Source of the DNA: Thalassobacillus pellis
GTDB lineage: Bacteria > Bacillota > Bacilli > Bacillales > Halobacillaceae
DNA: 64,000 nt
Direction of reading: 5' to 3'
NCBI RefSeq assembly: GCF_016908295.1
Contig: NZ_JAFBDO010000004.1
Span: 62,001 to 126,000 of the forward strand
The position numbers and the translations under genes are program-made. The notes beneath the pieces are model-generated. The model had not been told where the DNA came from, ran no database searches, and worked only from the letters and a program-made list of their open reading frames with translations. Positions 7,243 through 16,867 of the stretch are shown piece after piece; within the stretch, counting starts at the first letter, position 1; every line of letters begins with the position of its first letter.

Positions 7243-9354
7243 TTAAACTTCTACTGTTTTGTTAATTAATTCAATGACACTCTCAGGATCATTCGCTGAA
7301 ATTAAACGCTCTACATTTTCTTCCATTGATAACATCTCTGTCAGCTGCGCTAGTGCTTTTAAGTGTGTTTGATTATCAATTGCCGCCAGAACAATGATCA
7401 ACTGGGCACGATGTTTTTCCTTGTCAGAAAAGTAAACAGGCTGTTTTAATCGCAAGAAACTCATTCCCAATTTTTCAACCCCAGCTTCTGGACGCGCATG
7501 GGGAATTGCAATTCTTGGGGCTATAACGATGTAGGGACCCAGTTCTTTAACGTTATCAATCATTGCCTCTATATACTGCGGGCGGATAGATTGCTGTTCT
7601 ACTAGAGGCTGAGCAGCCGTTTCGACAGCCTCCTCCCAGTTCGATACATGATCTTTGAATTGTATTGTTTGTTCCGTCAATAATTCGTTGAGCATAGGCT
7701 TTTGTAGCTCCTTTGACACCGGGGTATTTTTTTCTAAAAGCTGAACTATTTCACTTTTCAGTTCGTCTTTTTGATGGATCGTTGCATATTTCTCGATCAC
7801 TTCCATCAATAGGTCCGATGAATCCTTATGCTGTTGCTTCGAATGAAAAAGTTCATTCATCCGTCGAATAATCTGTTCCTTTTCCAGATTGGTCAAGATT
7901 GCTGGAACATGAATAACAGGGATATCTCTTTCTTTAATATAATTGGTAGAAAAAACAACATCTGCATTTAAATCCCTTGATTGGTATTGCCTGATGGACA
8001 AGGTTTTCGTAACATTCAGGCCCGCGATCAGGTTTTCCAGCTGGGTACGTAACATATTGGAAGTTCCAATCCCATTCTCGCAAACAATGATCGCTCTGAA
8101 CTTCGTTTCTACCTGTTTCTTCTCTTTCGTAAGCCACCCCCCGAAATGCAGGGTAATATATGCAACCTCTTCATCGGGGATTATCTCTCCAGCATAAAGT
8201 TCTAAGTGCTTCATCACACGTTTCGTTAAATGGAAAATGTCCGGGTAATTTTTTTGAATACTTGCAGCTAAATCATTAGCGATTTTTACACCATATTTCA
8301 ATCGGTAATACGTAGGTTTAATGTGAGATATAAGGTTTTCTTCAAGCCCTTTCTTGTCATCAAACATTACACAAGAATACAATTGAAAGTCGGAGATCAT
8401 CCGTTGAACGACCTCACGCAATCCAGAAAGTTCACGTTCTGTATAATGGCTGAAGTCATCGTGTTGTACTTTGGAACCTAGTAGATTCATAGTAAGAAAA
8501 CAAATCTCGTCATCTGGAAAAGAAACCTTCCACAAATCCCTTAGTTTATTCGTAATGATCAAGATAGCCTGATAAGCCTCTGTCTGCTGAAGCACCTGCT
8601 TTTCTTCAGACTGAACAACGATATACTCCCTTAATTGAACCCGCTTTATAATCATCAGAATCTGTAAGGAAAGGATTTCGACCATCTCGTCCGTCAACGT
8701 CAGTCCTAATTTTTGTTCAGCTTCATAAAGAAGATTCCTTACAATAGACCGTTGATCCATCTCCTGGTACGACGACCCTGCCCCCGGCTGGATCATTTGA
8801 TAAACTTCATTCCGGACGTTATGCCACTCTGGATGAGCGAAGATAATGGCCAGGATGTCTGAGAGCACCTTCCTTTTCGCTTCTTCTGAACCGCTTATTC
8901 GGTATCCAGATCCTTTTTGATAAAACAGATCCAGCCCTGTTTGCCTGAAATCGTTTTTAATAGCTTTAATGACCTTAGCTACCGTACCACGGCTCATGCT
9001 TGTAAGATCCATGAAGCTTTGCATCGAGGCATCCTGTTCTTCTAATAATATTTTGGCTTTAATGAGCACTTCCCGTTCTTGCTTAGATAATTGGTAATGC
9101 CAATCCTCAAACCCTTCCTCTTTATGAAGGATTAACTTGGACTTTGAGGTATCGGGTAAATAAAGCCCTTTACCATGCTTGCTTTCAATAGGCTCTAAAT
9201 TCTGATCTACTAACCAACTGTTGATTTGATCGAGATCATAATAGATCGTGCGCTGTGATATTTTCATCTTGGCTACCAAATCTTTCGTCGGGATGGGATC
9301 AGCGGATTGCCGAATGATGGATAATAAGCGTGCACGTCTTTTATCCAATACCAT
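7243..9354 (-). CDS. BglG/MtlR-type PRD regulator with C-terminal PTS IIA domain
   Basis: A 703-residue PTS-controlled activator. Residues 1-65 form a helix-turn-helix (DKRRARLLSIIRQSADPIPTKDLV...ISQRTIYYDL), a second HTH is near 110-135, two PRD domains fill about 180-400, a IIB-like domain with VCENGIGTSNMLRT lies near 420, and a IIA domain with IAIPHARPEAGVEKLGMS ends the protein. PRD and IIA histidines are phosphorylated by HPr or IIB, tying expression to substrate flow. It is first in the operon with IIB and IIC, which it presumably regulates. It may also supply the IIA function, because no separate IIA gene is visible. Confidence 0.88.
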   Translation of the reverse strand: MVLDKRRARLLSIIRQSADPIPTKDLVAKMKISQRTIYYDLDQINSWLVDQNLEPIESKHGKGLYLPDTSKSKLILHKEEGFEDWHYQLSKQEREVLIKAKILLEEQDASMQSFMDLTSMSRGTVAKVIKAIKNDFRQTGLDLFYQKGSGYRISGSEEAKRKVLSDILAIIFAHPEWHNVRNEVYQMIQPGAGSSYQEMDQRSIVRNLLYEAEQKLGLTLTDEMVEILSLQILMIIKRVQLREYIVVQSEEKQVLQQTEAYQAILIITNKLRDLWKVSFPDDEICFLTMNLLGSKVQHDDFSHYTERELSGLREVVQRMISDFQLYSCVMFDDKKGLEENLISHIKPTYYRLKYGVKIANDLAASIQKNYPDIFHLTKRVMKHLELYAGEIIPDEEVAYITLHFGGWLTKEKKQVETKFRAIIVCENGIGTSNMLRTQLENLIAGLNVTKTLSIRQYQSRDLNADVVFSTNYIKERDIPVIHVPAILTNLEKEQIIRRMNELFHSKQQHKDSSDLLMEVIEKYATIHQKDELKSEIVQLLEKNTPVSKELQKPMLNELLTEQTIQFKDHVSNWEEAVETAAQPLVEQQSIRPQYIEAMIDNVKELGPYIVIAPRIAIPHARPEAGVEKLGMSFLRLKQPVYFSDKEKHRAQLIIVLAAIDNQTHLKALAQLTEMLSMEENVERLISANDPESVIELINKTVEV

Positions 9355-9685
9355 GGGGATCCCCCTTACTCTGGTTTGTCATCTGGTAAATTTTGCAGAA
9401 TTATACGGTTGCAACGTTGATGATCATCTTAGAATATAGTATAACGCCGTTTCATCGGTTTTGTAAGGGGTTTCAGTGTGTAGACTTTGTAAGTGGAGAT
9501 TTTGCAAAAATGAACTCATAGATTTGAAGATAGGTCTCCATAATATCGAGCGAGGGAAACTTTTCTCTCCATAGCCCATTTGCGCTATAAAAAAATCGGA
9601 AGCGACTGCCTGTATTTTGGCAATTGCTCCCGATTGTTGGAATAACGTACTCTTTCATCTGAAACTAATTTACACAGCTATTCCA
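9355..9685. other. Intergenic region, promoter side of the PTS operon
   Basis: This 331-bp gap must hold the promoter of the PTS regulator. A 61-codon minus-strand reading frame here lacks a ribosome site and family resemblance. I see no repeat or RNA gene. Confidence 0.4.
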
Positions 9686-10956
9686 TTAATCAGCCTTATC
9701 ATTATACTGTGGTTTTGGAGATAGCAGAGATAACACAACTGCTGTCAATGGCAACATCATCATCACCCATAAAATCTCCTGATAGCCACCAAAGTAGTCA
9801 TAAAACAAACCGAATGGTAAGGGGCCAAATGCTGACCCCAGCACCATGACTGTTTGAGCCACCCCTTTTATACTTCCTAAATATGTACGCCCAAAATAAT
9901 TTGGCCAAACAATGCTTAATACAATTCTCTCAAATCCGCTTATGAGGCCCCAAACAACTCCAAAAATGATCGCCCCTGCCCAAGAATTTGTAAATAACAG
10001 GAGAAATAACGTAAGGATATGGCCAGTAAATGTCATGGCCAAAACATAATGAACCTGGATTTTATCTACCAAATAACCGACAAAAAAAGTAATCGGGAAT
10101 CCGACGATGGCCATCAGTGATAAAACCAATGCTGCCACAGAAGGTGACAATCCTTTCCCCTGGACAATCGACACAAGATGAAAAGTGATGCCCGTATTTA
10201 CTAAAGCCGGAACACTTACACAAAATAAAATCATCCAGAATGCCTTTGTCCTGGTTGCTTCTTTTAATGTCCAGCAAACTTCGTTCACATCCACATCCAG
10301 ATTAACAGTCGCACTGTTTCTTTTCCTGGATTTACCATCAGGAATTTCACCTATGTCCTCTGGCTTATTTCGTACCAGAAAAAAGGCAAGGGGAAGAAAT
10401 AGGATCAGCAAGCCGACACCCCAAATAACCCAGGTGTTTCTCCAGCCAACAGAATCTATTAACCATGTATTAAGCGGTGGCAGCAAAGCGGAACTGGCAA
10501 ACCCACCGATTGCCATCACCGATAAGGCCCTCCCTCTTTTACCAATAAACCACTGCGGAACTAATGTGTTAGGAATCAAAGTTAATGACCCTTGCCCAAA
10601 CAAACGCAACATAAAAAAACCTATAAACATCATGATAATTCCTGTAAGGTTTGCATTCCAAAAGCAGGCAGCTGCCAGTAACAACCCTGCCGCACTCATC
10701 ATGTACCTTTGGCCGAATCGATCCACCAGTCTTCCCACCAAAAACAAGGTTAAACCGGCACACAATGTAGCACCAGAATAAATGCCGGATACTAAAGATC
10801 TGGAATAGCCAAACTCAGCTATATAGTAATCTATAAAAATGGAAACCGAATATGTTTGCCCTGGGCCAGAAAAAACAAGCTTAAACCTGCAACTAAAACA
10901 ATCGTCCATCCGTAAAAAGGCGGTGAATTACCATCTCCTTTTTTAAAAGAAACCAT
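9686..10956 (-). pseudogene. MFS transporter, oxalate/formate-antiporter-like, with frameshift
   Basis: A 12-helix major facilitator of the OFA-like group. The true start is an ATG at 10956 with GGAAGG upstream, giving PPFYGWTIVLVAGLSLFF. The frame then breaks in a run of six A (plus strand 10870-10875); adding one base joins it to SGPGQTYSVSIFIDYYIAE in the main 400-residue frame, exactly as expected for this family. The main frame alone would begin inside helix 1 with nonsense residues. So the gene is inactivated, subject to slippage, or the base was lost in sequencing. A promoter gap separates it from the VOC gene upstream. Confidence 0.8.
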
Positions 10957-11173
10957 AAGGTGCCTTCCTTTCACACAATAAAAAATAAACCAGCACGTAA
11001 ATGAACATTTACTGCTGATTAGTTACTCTCTTATCATGAAGACTTACTTTTGATGTAGTCATAATCTTTTTTGTTCAACAAGCGAATGCGTTCGTTTAAT
11101 AAGACTATAATTCAGAATAGGACTTCCATGTGTATGAAAGTCCTATTATTTCATCAACAAATTAAAAAAACAA

Positions 11174-11545
11174 TTATCTATGTTGATCAATTAGAATAGG
11201 ATTGCCATCAGGATCTTCAATCGTTAGACTTTCCGGACCTTCGCTCGTTTCATCTGCTTCAGACAGTAATTTAATACCATTTTCCTTTAGCTGCTTTTGG
11301 AGTTCCCGAACATCTGTAAACGAATCGATATTTTGCGCATTTTGATCCCATCCAGGATTGAAGGTCAGAATGTTCTTCTCGAACATTCCTTGAAAAAGCC
11401 CAATTACACAGCTTTCGTTTTTCATAATGAGCCAATTTTGAGTAATATCTCCTCCAAGGGATTGAAATCCTAGCTTTTCATAAAACTCTTTGGATTTAGT
11501 AATGTCTTTCACACTTAAACTTACAGAAAATGCGCCTAGTTTCAT
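11174..11545 (-). CDS. VOC family protein
   Basis: A 123-residue glyoxalase-fold protein. It begins MKLGAFSVSLSVKDITKSKEFYEKLGF and ends with LTIEDPDGNPILIDQHR, both standard VOC edge strands. AGGAGG precedes the ATG. The family covers resistance proteins, dioxygenases and isomerases; nothing here picks one. It stands alone between two intergenic gaps. Confidence 0.82.
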   Translation of the reverse strand: MKLGAFSVSLSVKDITKSKEFYEKLGFQSLGGDITQNWLIMKNESCVIGLFQGMFEKNILTFNPGWDQNAQNIDSFTDVRELQKQLKENGIKLLSEADETSEGPESLTIEDPDGNPILIDQHR

Positions 11546-11685
11546 GTAATATCCTCCTAAATAATTTCTATTGAAGAATCACCTTGACAGATACCAATTT
11601 TCCATTACATCTGATTAAACCTCCTGTACATTCGCAAACAGTATGACTCATTTAAACAGCGTTGGTGGAAGGTTAGGAGCTATTA

Positions 11686-12120
11686 CTACAACTGCTCCTC
11701 CGGGACATTTATTTGGAAAGTAACACCGAATTTGTCCTTCACTATCCCGTACAAGGGGCTCCAATCCGTCTTTTGAAGAGGCATGACAACTTGACCACCA
11801 TTTTCCAGAGCAGCGAAGATTTCTCTCGCTTTTCCCTGTTCTTTAGGATGGATGGCAATCTGAATCGTATCGCCTGGCTGATAAGGCATGCCTTCGTAAG
11901 TATCTGAAAACATTAGATCAGCATCGCCGACTTTTAAGTGAGCGTGCATAACTCGATCCTTCATATCATCCGTCATCGGATGATTTGGATCAGCCGGCAT
12001 ATCGCCAAATGTCAGGAAACCCATCACTTTTCCGTCCAGTGTTTTCTCGTAAAAATTGACCGCCTCTCTTGTGTTCCCGTCAAAAATCAAATAAGGGTTC
12101 AAACTAATTGTCGACATCAT
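11686..12120 (-). CDS. VOC family protein, PhnB-like
   Basis: A 144-residue protein of the PhnB / '3-demethylubiquinone methyltransferase-like' VOC group. Typical are LNPYLIFDGNTREAVNFYEK at the start, MHAHLKVGDADLMFSD in the middle and the end LYGIVKDKFGVTFQINV. The family name is historical and no methyltransferase activity is implied. The start is one of two adjacent ATGs preceded by GAGGAG. It is monocistronic. Confidence 0.85.
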   Translation of the reverse strand: MMSTISLNPYLIFDGNTREAVNFYEKTLDGKVMGFLTFGDMPADPNHPMTDDMKDRVMHAHLKVGDADLMFSDTYEGMPYQPGDTIQIAIHPKEQGKAREIFAALENGGQVVMPLQKTDWSPLYGIVKDKFGVTFQINVPEEQL

Positions 12121-12338
12121 TAAACAGCTCCTCTGAAACTATTTTGTCAATCATATTTAATTATACCAATATAAGTAAGAGACAAATAGTATCACCTTAG
12201 GAAAGGTGATCATCATAGGTTTCAGAGATTCCCCATTTGCTAAGACTTAATATCAACATAGCAACTTAATCTAAATACCTATATGTCAAAAAAAGATGGA
12301 ATAGTTAAAGCCATCACAAATAATAAGCCTATAAAAAA

Positions 12339-12369
12339 ACAGCCTTGAGGGGATTCCCGAGGCTGTAAC
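12339..12369 (-). terminator. Terminator after the L,D-transpeptidase gene
   Basis: ACAGCCT pairs with AGGCTGT around a 13-nt loop, followed on the minus strand by TTTTTTTA. It is 20 bp downstream of the stop codon. Confidence 0.85.
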
Positions 12370-12387
12370 TGTTTTTATACTTATTGA

Positions 12388-13146
12388 TTACTTGCTGAAT
12401 AATGCTGCCCTTGTTTTAGGACCTACAATGCCATCAACCGCGAGTCCTTTTGATTTTTGAAATTTCTTCACAGCGCTTAACGTTTTTGGTCCAAACATAC
12501 CATCCGCTGTAATGTGAAGTTTTCTTTGGAGAATTTTCACTGCTTCGCCTTTACTGCCATAATACAAGTTGATATCAAAGATTTCATGTCCTGCGACTAC
12601 TTTCTGAACTTTCCCTACTCCATATTTCTGCGCTAACGCGGCGAAAGACGAAGGGGAGCTTGTTATATAAACTGGAATATTCTTATTTGCCCGATCATAC
12701 AGCCAGATGACATCTTTGTTGTACATTCGAATACAACCACTAGAGGCAAAGGTACCAATCGATGACGGATTGTTAGTTCCATGCACTCCATAAACATTTC
12801 CAGAGGTATGACCCCAATCCCCAGGGACTTTTATTCCCAGCCATCTTGCGCCCAGCGGATTACGAGGATCTCCCCCTGGAATATTTCCCGTATACCACGG
12901 CCTGTTCTTCACTTTATTAACGAGCGAAAATTTCCCTTCCGGAGTTAACCTCTTTGTTCTTCCAGTAGCTACTGGAAATACTTTTTGGAGAGTACCATTT
13001 TCATAGAATGCCAGCTGGTTGTTACTTTTATTAATAATAATCACTTCACTTTGCGCAGCCTCTGCGGTTATAGCTGTCAGGATTAAACCCAATCCTAAAA
13101 CTCCCATTATTAGTGCAACTTTCCTTAGCAAAAAGCCCACCTTCAT
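12388..13146 (-). CDS. L,D-transpeptidase (YkuD) with peptidoglycan-binding domain
   Basis: A 252-residue exported cell-wall enzyme that makes or edits L,D cross-links in peptidoglycan. A signal peptide (about 1-30, ending AEA-A) is followed by a YkuD domain with the catalytic signature H122-G...S136-S-G-C138-I-R140, then a PG_binding_1 repeat at about 190-250 (ILQRKLHITADGMFGPKTL..., DGIVGPKTRAAL). GGGGGAA precedes the ATG. All catalytic residues are present. It is monocistronic with its own terminator. Confidence 0.92.
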   Translation of the reverse strand: MKVGFLLRKVALIMGVLGLGLILTAITAEAAQSEVIIINKSNNQLAFYENGTLQKVFPVATGRTKRLTPEGKFSLVNKVKNRPWYTGNIPGGDPRNPLGARWLGIKVPGDWGHTSGNVYGVHGTNNPSSIGTFASSGCIRMYNKDVIWLYDRANKNIPVYITSSPSSFAALAQKYGVGKVQKVVAGHEIFDINLYYGSKGEAVKILQRKLHITADGMFGPKTLSAVKKFQKSKGLAVDGIVGPKTRAALFSK

Positions 13147-13757
13147 TTCCCCCTTCTCCCCTATGTTGATATATATTGTCCAATTTTTATCTTAGACTAT
13201 TTTGTAATGTAATTGTAACATAAATGTAATATACTGGTTACTGGTAAAATAAGGAGAAAATCAAAATTGTCCTTAAATACTTATGGGGTCAGGCCTTTTT
13301 AAAGTTCCATGTGAAAAACTAAATGTATCACTCCTCCTTCCGTGAATTCATCAGTTTTTCGTCACTACGTTGGCAGCAAGCTTGGTATAAATGGCATTGC
13401 AGAATTTTTTTCGCATACAAAAAGACCTTCAACATACAACCGATGCATAAATTGTTGTATGTTAAAGGTCTTTTGTGTTTATAGATAATCATATTAAAGA
13501 GTAAAATTCACCTGACGCTCTCCACTTGTACTTAACAAGCGGTAATGTTGAACGACATCTTGGCTAAAAATTAATTACTACACTTGAATAGCCTCCCCTC
13601 ATGAATAACCAAACCATTAGTTTCCTCATAATAAAACTACTGCTTACAGCATAGTTAAGGGAAGGAATTAAACCCGTTATTAATTGTAAGTTTTTATGAA
13701 TTCCGGGTATCATCTTTGTGAAACACGATTATTCGAATCAGCATAGGCACGGAAATT
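13147..13757. other. Long intergenic region
   Basis: The 611-bp gap holds the transpeptidase promoter region and one strong hairpin (annotated separately). I find no convincing small gene; the one frame with a nearby GGGGAGG (near 13600, minus) is only 12 codons. Confidence 0.4.
13421..13475. terminator. Strong two-part hairpin, probable bidirectional terminator
   Basis: AAAGACCTT and ACATACAAC pair with GTTGTATGT and AAGGTCTTT to give an 18-bp stem with one small mismatch and a 13-nt loop. A-rich and T-rich sequence flanks it on both sides. It lies 280 bp beyond the SRPBCC stop codon. Confidence 0.75.
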
Positions 13758-14207
13758 CTATTTCTCCAAATAATGCTTTAATCCATCCAAATCCTTGGCA
13801 CAAATTTTTCGGAATGTGCCTTTCATTAGTTTACCAACCAGCTTTGCAATTCCAGACATTCCTTTAATTTCACCGTTTAAAGTAACCTCTGTAGCATTTG
13901 CTAATTCTTTAATGGTATAGGTATAAAAATGTTCCCCTTTGCCGCTTGTCCCTTTTGAACCGTCTACATAAAGTTGAATTTTATTAGGCTCCAGACCTGT
14001 TACTTCAAATACTTCCCTTGCTTCTTGTCCCATCATTTTCCTTGTTTCTATCCATCCACTGCCAACTTTCATAGGACCTTCATCCAACCGTTCTATTCGA
14101 ACTAGCCCTTGCATCCAGTGCATTGCTGAATCCAAATCCAACAAGCCTTGGAATACTTCTTCTTTCGGAACATTAAACTTTTCTTTCGTCTCAAATTGAA
14201 TACTCAT
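13758..14207 (-). CDS. SRPBCC (START/Bet v 1-like) family protein
   Basis: A 149-residue lipid- or ligand-binding fold. The opening FETKEKFNVPKEEVFQGLLDLDSAMHWM and the final helix IAKLVGKLMKGTFRKICAKDLDGLKHYLEK are usual for the polyketide-cyclase/START-like group. No ligand can be inferred. The start at MSIQFE is chosen because GGGGAGG lies 8 nt upstream; the longer reading adds 32 unlikely residues. It stands alone. Confidence 0.82.
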   Translation of the reverse strand: MSIQFETKEKFNVPKEEVFQGLLDLDSAMHWMQGLVRIERLDEGPMKVGSGWIETRKMMGQEAREVFEVTGLEPNKIQLYVDGSKGTSGKGEHFYTYTIKELANATEVTLNGEIKGMSGIAKLVGKLMKGTFRKICAKDLDGLKHYLEK

Positions 14208-14333
14208 ACCATTTCCTCCCCTGAAATTAAAGAGATATGCGTATAATGCCCTGGCTTTACTACTTATATCTATTGTATGGGCTGTGGTAAAAAGCAAGCT
14301 CAAAAATTATGGAAATGGGAATTATTGAATTAA

Positions 14334-14515
14334 CAGTTTTAAAATTCCCATTCACATGTCATAGTTAATTTATCTTCTAACTCAGCAATGATGTTTCCGT
14401 CCATTTTTTCCATTAAGCTTTTAGCAGTCTCGCTCAAGTTGAACTTCCTAGCAGTGCGTCTTCCCCTTCTGACTTAATGGTCTCTTCCTTGTATTTTACT
14501 CTTCTAACAACCTTT
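14334..14515 (-). pseudogene. Possible broken small gene
   Basis: Two minus-strand reading frames join across a shift near 14450: VVRRVKYKEETIKSEGEDALL, then ARKFNLSETAKSLMEKMDGNIIAELEDK ending in EWEF. Both segments look coding (charged helices), but I recognise no family and no clear start. It may be a decayed gene of about 60 residues. Confidence 0.35.
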
Positions 14516-14670
14516 CTCTTTCCGTTAGGAGAATCGAAGATATGGCGGATGTCATTCAGAATGAGGATGTCGCATTTGATTACTCACATACGTATATCGT
14601 CAAATGGCTTGAGATGCCCTAACCAACCTACGGCCCCTCAGCCATATGGCCAAGCTAGTTCCCCATAGGA

Positions 14671-14913
14671 TTAAGGCTGATCCAAATCCTGCGACAGATT
14701 TGGTAAGTCACGTGAGGCGATCATTAGTAAACAACCACCTGAAACCAACACGATTCCAATAGCTAATGAAAAAATGAATAACCAGGGACTTCCGTAGCCC
14801 CCTAACCCTCCTATCCCTGTAGAAACCCACACATAACCAAAAAACGCCATAAATAAAACTCCCGTCGCAATTCCGCGTAGCTCAGGCTTAGATAATGGTT
14901 GTAATGTGTTCAC
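14671..14913 (-). CDS. Small membrane protein, unknown
   Basis: An 80-residue protein with two membrane segments (about 14-32 and 44-66) joined by a Gly-rich loop IGGLGGYGSP. It starts at GTG with AGGAGAGGAAGG upstream. I recognise no family. The C-terminal tail is acidic and likely cytoplasmic. Confidence 0.55.
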   Translation of the reverse strand: MNTLQPLSKPELRGIATGVLFMAFFGYVWVSTGIGGLGGYGSPWLFIFSLAIGIVLVSGGCLLMIASRDLPNLSQDLDQP

Positions 14914-15023
14914 CAGAACCTTCCTCTCCTCTAATTTTATCCTCCTTTTTTCTACGTATTTTCTTTCGTAAAGGTTTCTTTTATTATAAGTGTATTGTCT
15001 TGTTCTACTAAAACTCCGTTACT

Positions 15024-15497
15024 TTAATTAGTTAATATTAAATAATAGTATTTAGCGTCATGCAATGAACTACTTAAATCAAAAGAAGTAGTAACAGCAT
15101 TATATATAGCAAAACCTACAAATACAGTAATAATTACACCACTACCTCTTAGCATATTTCTGTTCTTCTTATAAAGGAAAAGAGTTGTAAGGGCAACAAT
15201 AAAAAAGTATGATAACGTTATCATTAGTTCGACCAATTCTGATTGACTATCACCAACAGCAATCATAAATTTTTCTAAATCCTTCTCATTCTCTGTATTT
15301 TCTTTGATTATAGTAGTATTTCTTTTGTAACCAATCTTCCAGGAAATTGTGCTTTGTTCTTTTGTTATGGTGTACTCATAACCCATAGCCTTTCCATCAC
15401 TGATAATCCCTGAATAATCCCCTGCTTCTTCTTCACCTTGAGTACAAGCTGCTAATAAAGTAAAAGAAAATAGCAATAATAAAAAGCATTTACTCAT
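15024..15497 (-). CDS. Hypothetical lipoprotein with C-terminal membrane segments
   Basis: A 157-residue protein. The start at MSKCFLLLLFSF gives a signal peptide with lipobox LLAAC, so it should be lipid-anchored. A charged domain follows (GYEYTITKEQSTISWKIGYK), then hydrophobic helices at about 95-115 and 125-145, unusual for a lipoprotein. It lies one base from the GrpB-like gene and is probably co-transcribed. The longer frame would put 16 polar residues before the signal peptide. No family recognised. Confidence 0.6.
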   Translation of the reverse strand: MSKCFLLLLFSFTLLAACTQGEEEAGDYSGIISDGKAMGYEYTITKEQSTISWKIGYKRNTTIIKENTENEKDLEKFMIAVGDSQSELVELMITLSYFFIVALTTLFLYKKNRNMLRGSGVIITVFVGFAIYNAVTTSFDLSSSLHDAKYYYLILTN

Positions 15498-15545
15498 TGA
15501 ATTCCTATCCTCACCTTTTAATAAATCACTACATAAAAAACTCAT

Positions 15546-16058
15546 TCACACTTCCTTGGCTTTTTCGATTATATCAACAATGAACGGTTCTTTTTGTTGG
15601 GTGTAGGTCGATCTATCAAACTTATATTTAGTAGCTAGTTCTTCTTTTAGCAAAGCGTATTCTTTAACCATTTCAGGATTTTTTCTAAGATAATTACGAA
15701 ACAACAATTTCTCTACCCATTCTGTACTATGTATTTCACAAATATGTAAATGGCAAGTACCTCTACCCCATAATCCCTTTCTGAAAAATCTCCTATCTTT
15801 TAATTCTGGTTTTGGGACATACTCAAATTCAATTTCACTTAAAGGAGAAACAAGGATTGATGTGTTACTTAAATCCTCTATGCCTACCATAATATCAATA
15901 ATCGGCTTTGCTTTTAGCCCTTTTATTGAAGTGCTTCCAATATGTTCAATTCCGGCTATTTTATCACCTATAGCTTTAATAATTTTCTTTCTTCCATTTT
16001 CAAATTCGTTTTCCCATTCTGGATTATATTCATTCAACTTTACAATAGGTTTTGTCAT
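15546..16058 (-). CDS. GrpB family protein (UPF0157, nucleotidyltransferase-like)
   Basis: A 170-residue protein of the GrpB/UPF0157 family, a nucleotidyltransferase-fold group without an assigned reaction. The hallmark IEHIGSTSIKGLKAKPIIDIMVG is near residue 40, carrying GS and D-x-D-like positions, and HLHICEIHS lies further on. The start at MTKPIVKL has GGGGAGAAGT directly upstream. An array repeat lies 55 bp before the start, the same arrangement as for later genes, so this looks like the leftmost repeat-linked gene. Confidence 0.85.
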   Translation of the reverse strand: MTKPIVKLNEYNPEWENEFENGRKKIIKAIGDKIAGIEHIGSTSIKGLKAKPIIDIMVGIEDLSNTSILVSPLSEIEFEYVPKPELKDRRFFRKGLWGRGTCHLHICEIHSTEWVEKLLFRNYLRKNPEMVKEYALLKEELATKYKFDRSTYTQQKEPFIVDIIEKAKEV

Positions 16059-16111
16059 TACTTCTCCCCACAAAAAAATAGACTTTTAGTTAATTTCTAT
16101 GGTAATCAATT

Positions 16112-16195
16112 AAACTGCCCTGTTAGTGAAAAACCAATCTTCCATATTGAACAATTGCCAGGTTCAATAGTTGAAGGTTCGAAGTCGAGGGCTCA
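16112..16195. repeat. Array repeat R1
   Basis: CTGCCCTGTTAG, a stem-loop of the CAATCTTCCATATTGAACAATTG type, then a diverged right part ending GGTTCGAAGTCGAGG. It is the leftmost clear copy and lies just 5' of the GrpB-like gene on the gene strand. Confidence 0.75.
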
Positions 16196-16309
16196 TGATT
16201 AGAACAAAGCTTTTGACAGTCCTCTTTAGAACCTGTACACTTATCTATCCTAATTGCAAAAAATACATAACTTGTCTCATTATTAAGCAATAAAAGGAGA
16301 GGCGCTTAA

Positions 16310-16522
16310 ATGGATATTAAAGCATCTCACTTAATTGAAGCAAAACGCCAAATTGACTCAACACTACACAAACTCAGAGAGACAATAAAAACTTTTGAGG
16401 CTAAAGAAAATCCTGATAGATATAAACCTCAAATTACTCTAGCTAAAAGGCGGATAGAAGCCTTTGAAATTTCAGTGTTTCTTATTGAAAGAGAAATAAA
16501 AGAGCTTAGTGATAAAAGCTAA
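16310..16522 (+). CDS. Small conserved-looking hypothetical protein, plus strand
   Basis: A 70-residue, highly charged, helical protein (IEAKRQIDSTLHKLRETI..., a likely coiled coil over much of its length). AAAGGAGAGGCG precedes the ATG at a good distance. It is one of very few plus-strand genes in the array, which is notable because its neighbours are all on minus. No signal peptide or membrane segment. Function unknown. Confidence 0.7.
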   Translation: MDIKASHLIEAKRQIDSTLHKLRETIKTFEAKENPDRYKPQITLAKRRIEAFEISVFLIEREIKELSDKS

Positions 16523-16542
16523 TTCACAGATACTTATGTAAA

Positions 16543-16600
16543 TGATGCAATTGAGCAATCGCCTCCGATAAAGGAACACTAACTTCAAGTAATAATCTAT
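16543..16600. repeat. Degenerate array repeat R2
   Basis: Only TGAGCAATCGCCTCC, GGAACACT and a weak right end are recognisable. It lies between the 70-codon plus-strand gene and the pentapeptide remnant. Confidence 0.4.
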
Positions 16601-16648
16601 ATCTCTTACTTAAACCAGTGAACTGGCTTATCTATATATTTCGGACTT

Positions 16649-16860
16649 TCAGTCTGAGCATCTCCTTTAGTAGAATTTTTTGAGACTGAGTCAGAAATAA
16701 TGCGTCATTTAAGTGAGCCCCTCTGATATTTGCACCTCTCAGATCTGCTCCTATGAAATCAGTCTTTCTCATATCATTACCCTTTAAGTTAGCGCCAATA
16801 AGAATTTCTCCTCTAAGGATCTGCTCCTCGTAAGTCCTTTCCTTCTTAGACAGCTCCTAA
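16649..16860 (-). pseudogene. Pentapeptide-repeat protein remnant
   Basis: The minus strand encodes GANLKGNDMRKTDFIGADLRGANIRGAHLNDALFLTQSQ and then a stop, clear A(D/N)LxG pentapeptide repeats and the family's usual FLTQSQ end. One extra C near 16825 shifts the frame within GADLRGE, and a stop lies just upstream. So only about 65 residues of a broken C-terminal part remain, directly after the NUDIX gene. Confidence 0.75.
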
Positions 16861-16867
16861 AAGATCA

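Noticed and set aside
9473-9658. 61-codon minus-strand frame between the MFS and PTS genes
   Set aside because: No ribosome site and no recognisable family. Possibly a transposase scrap, but I cannot support it.
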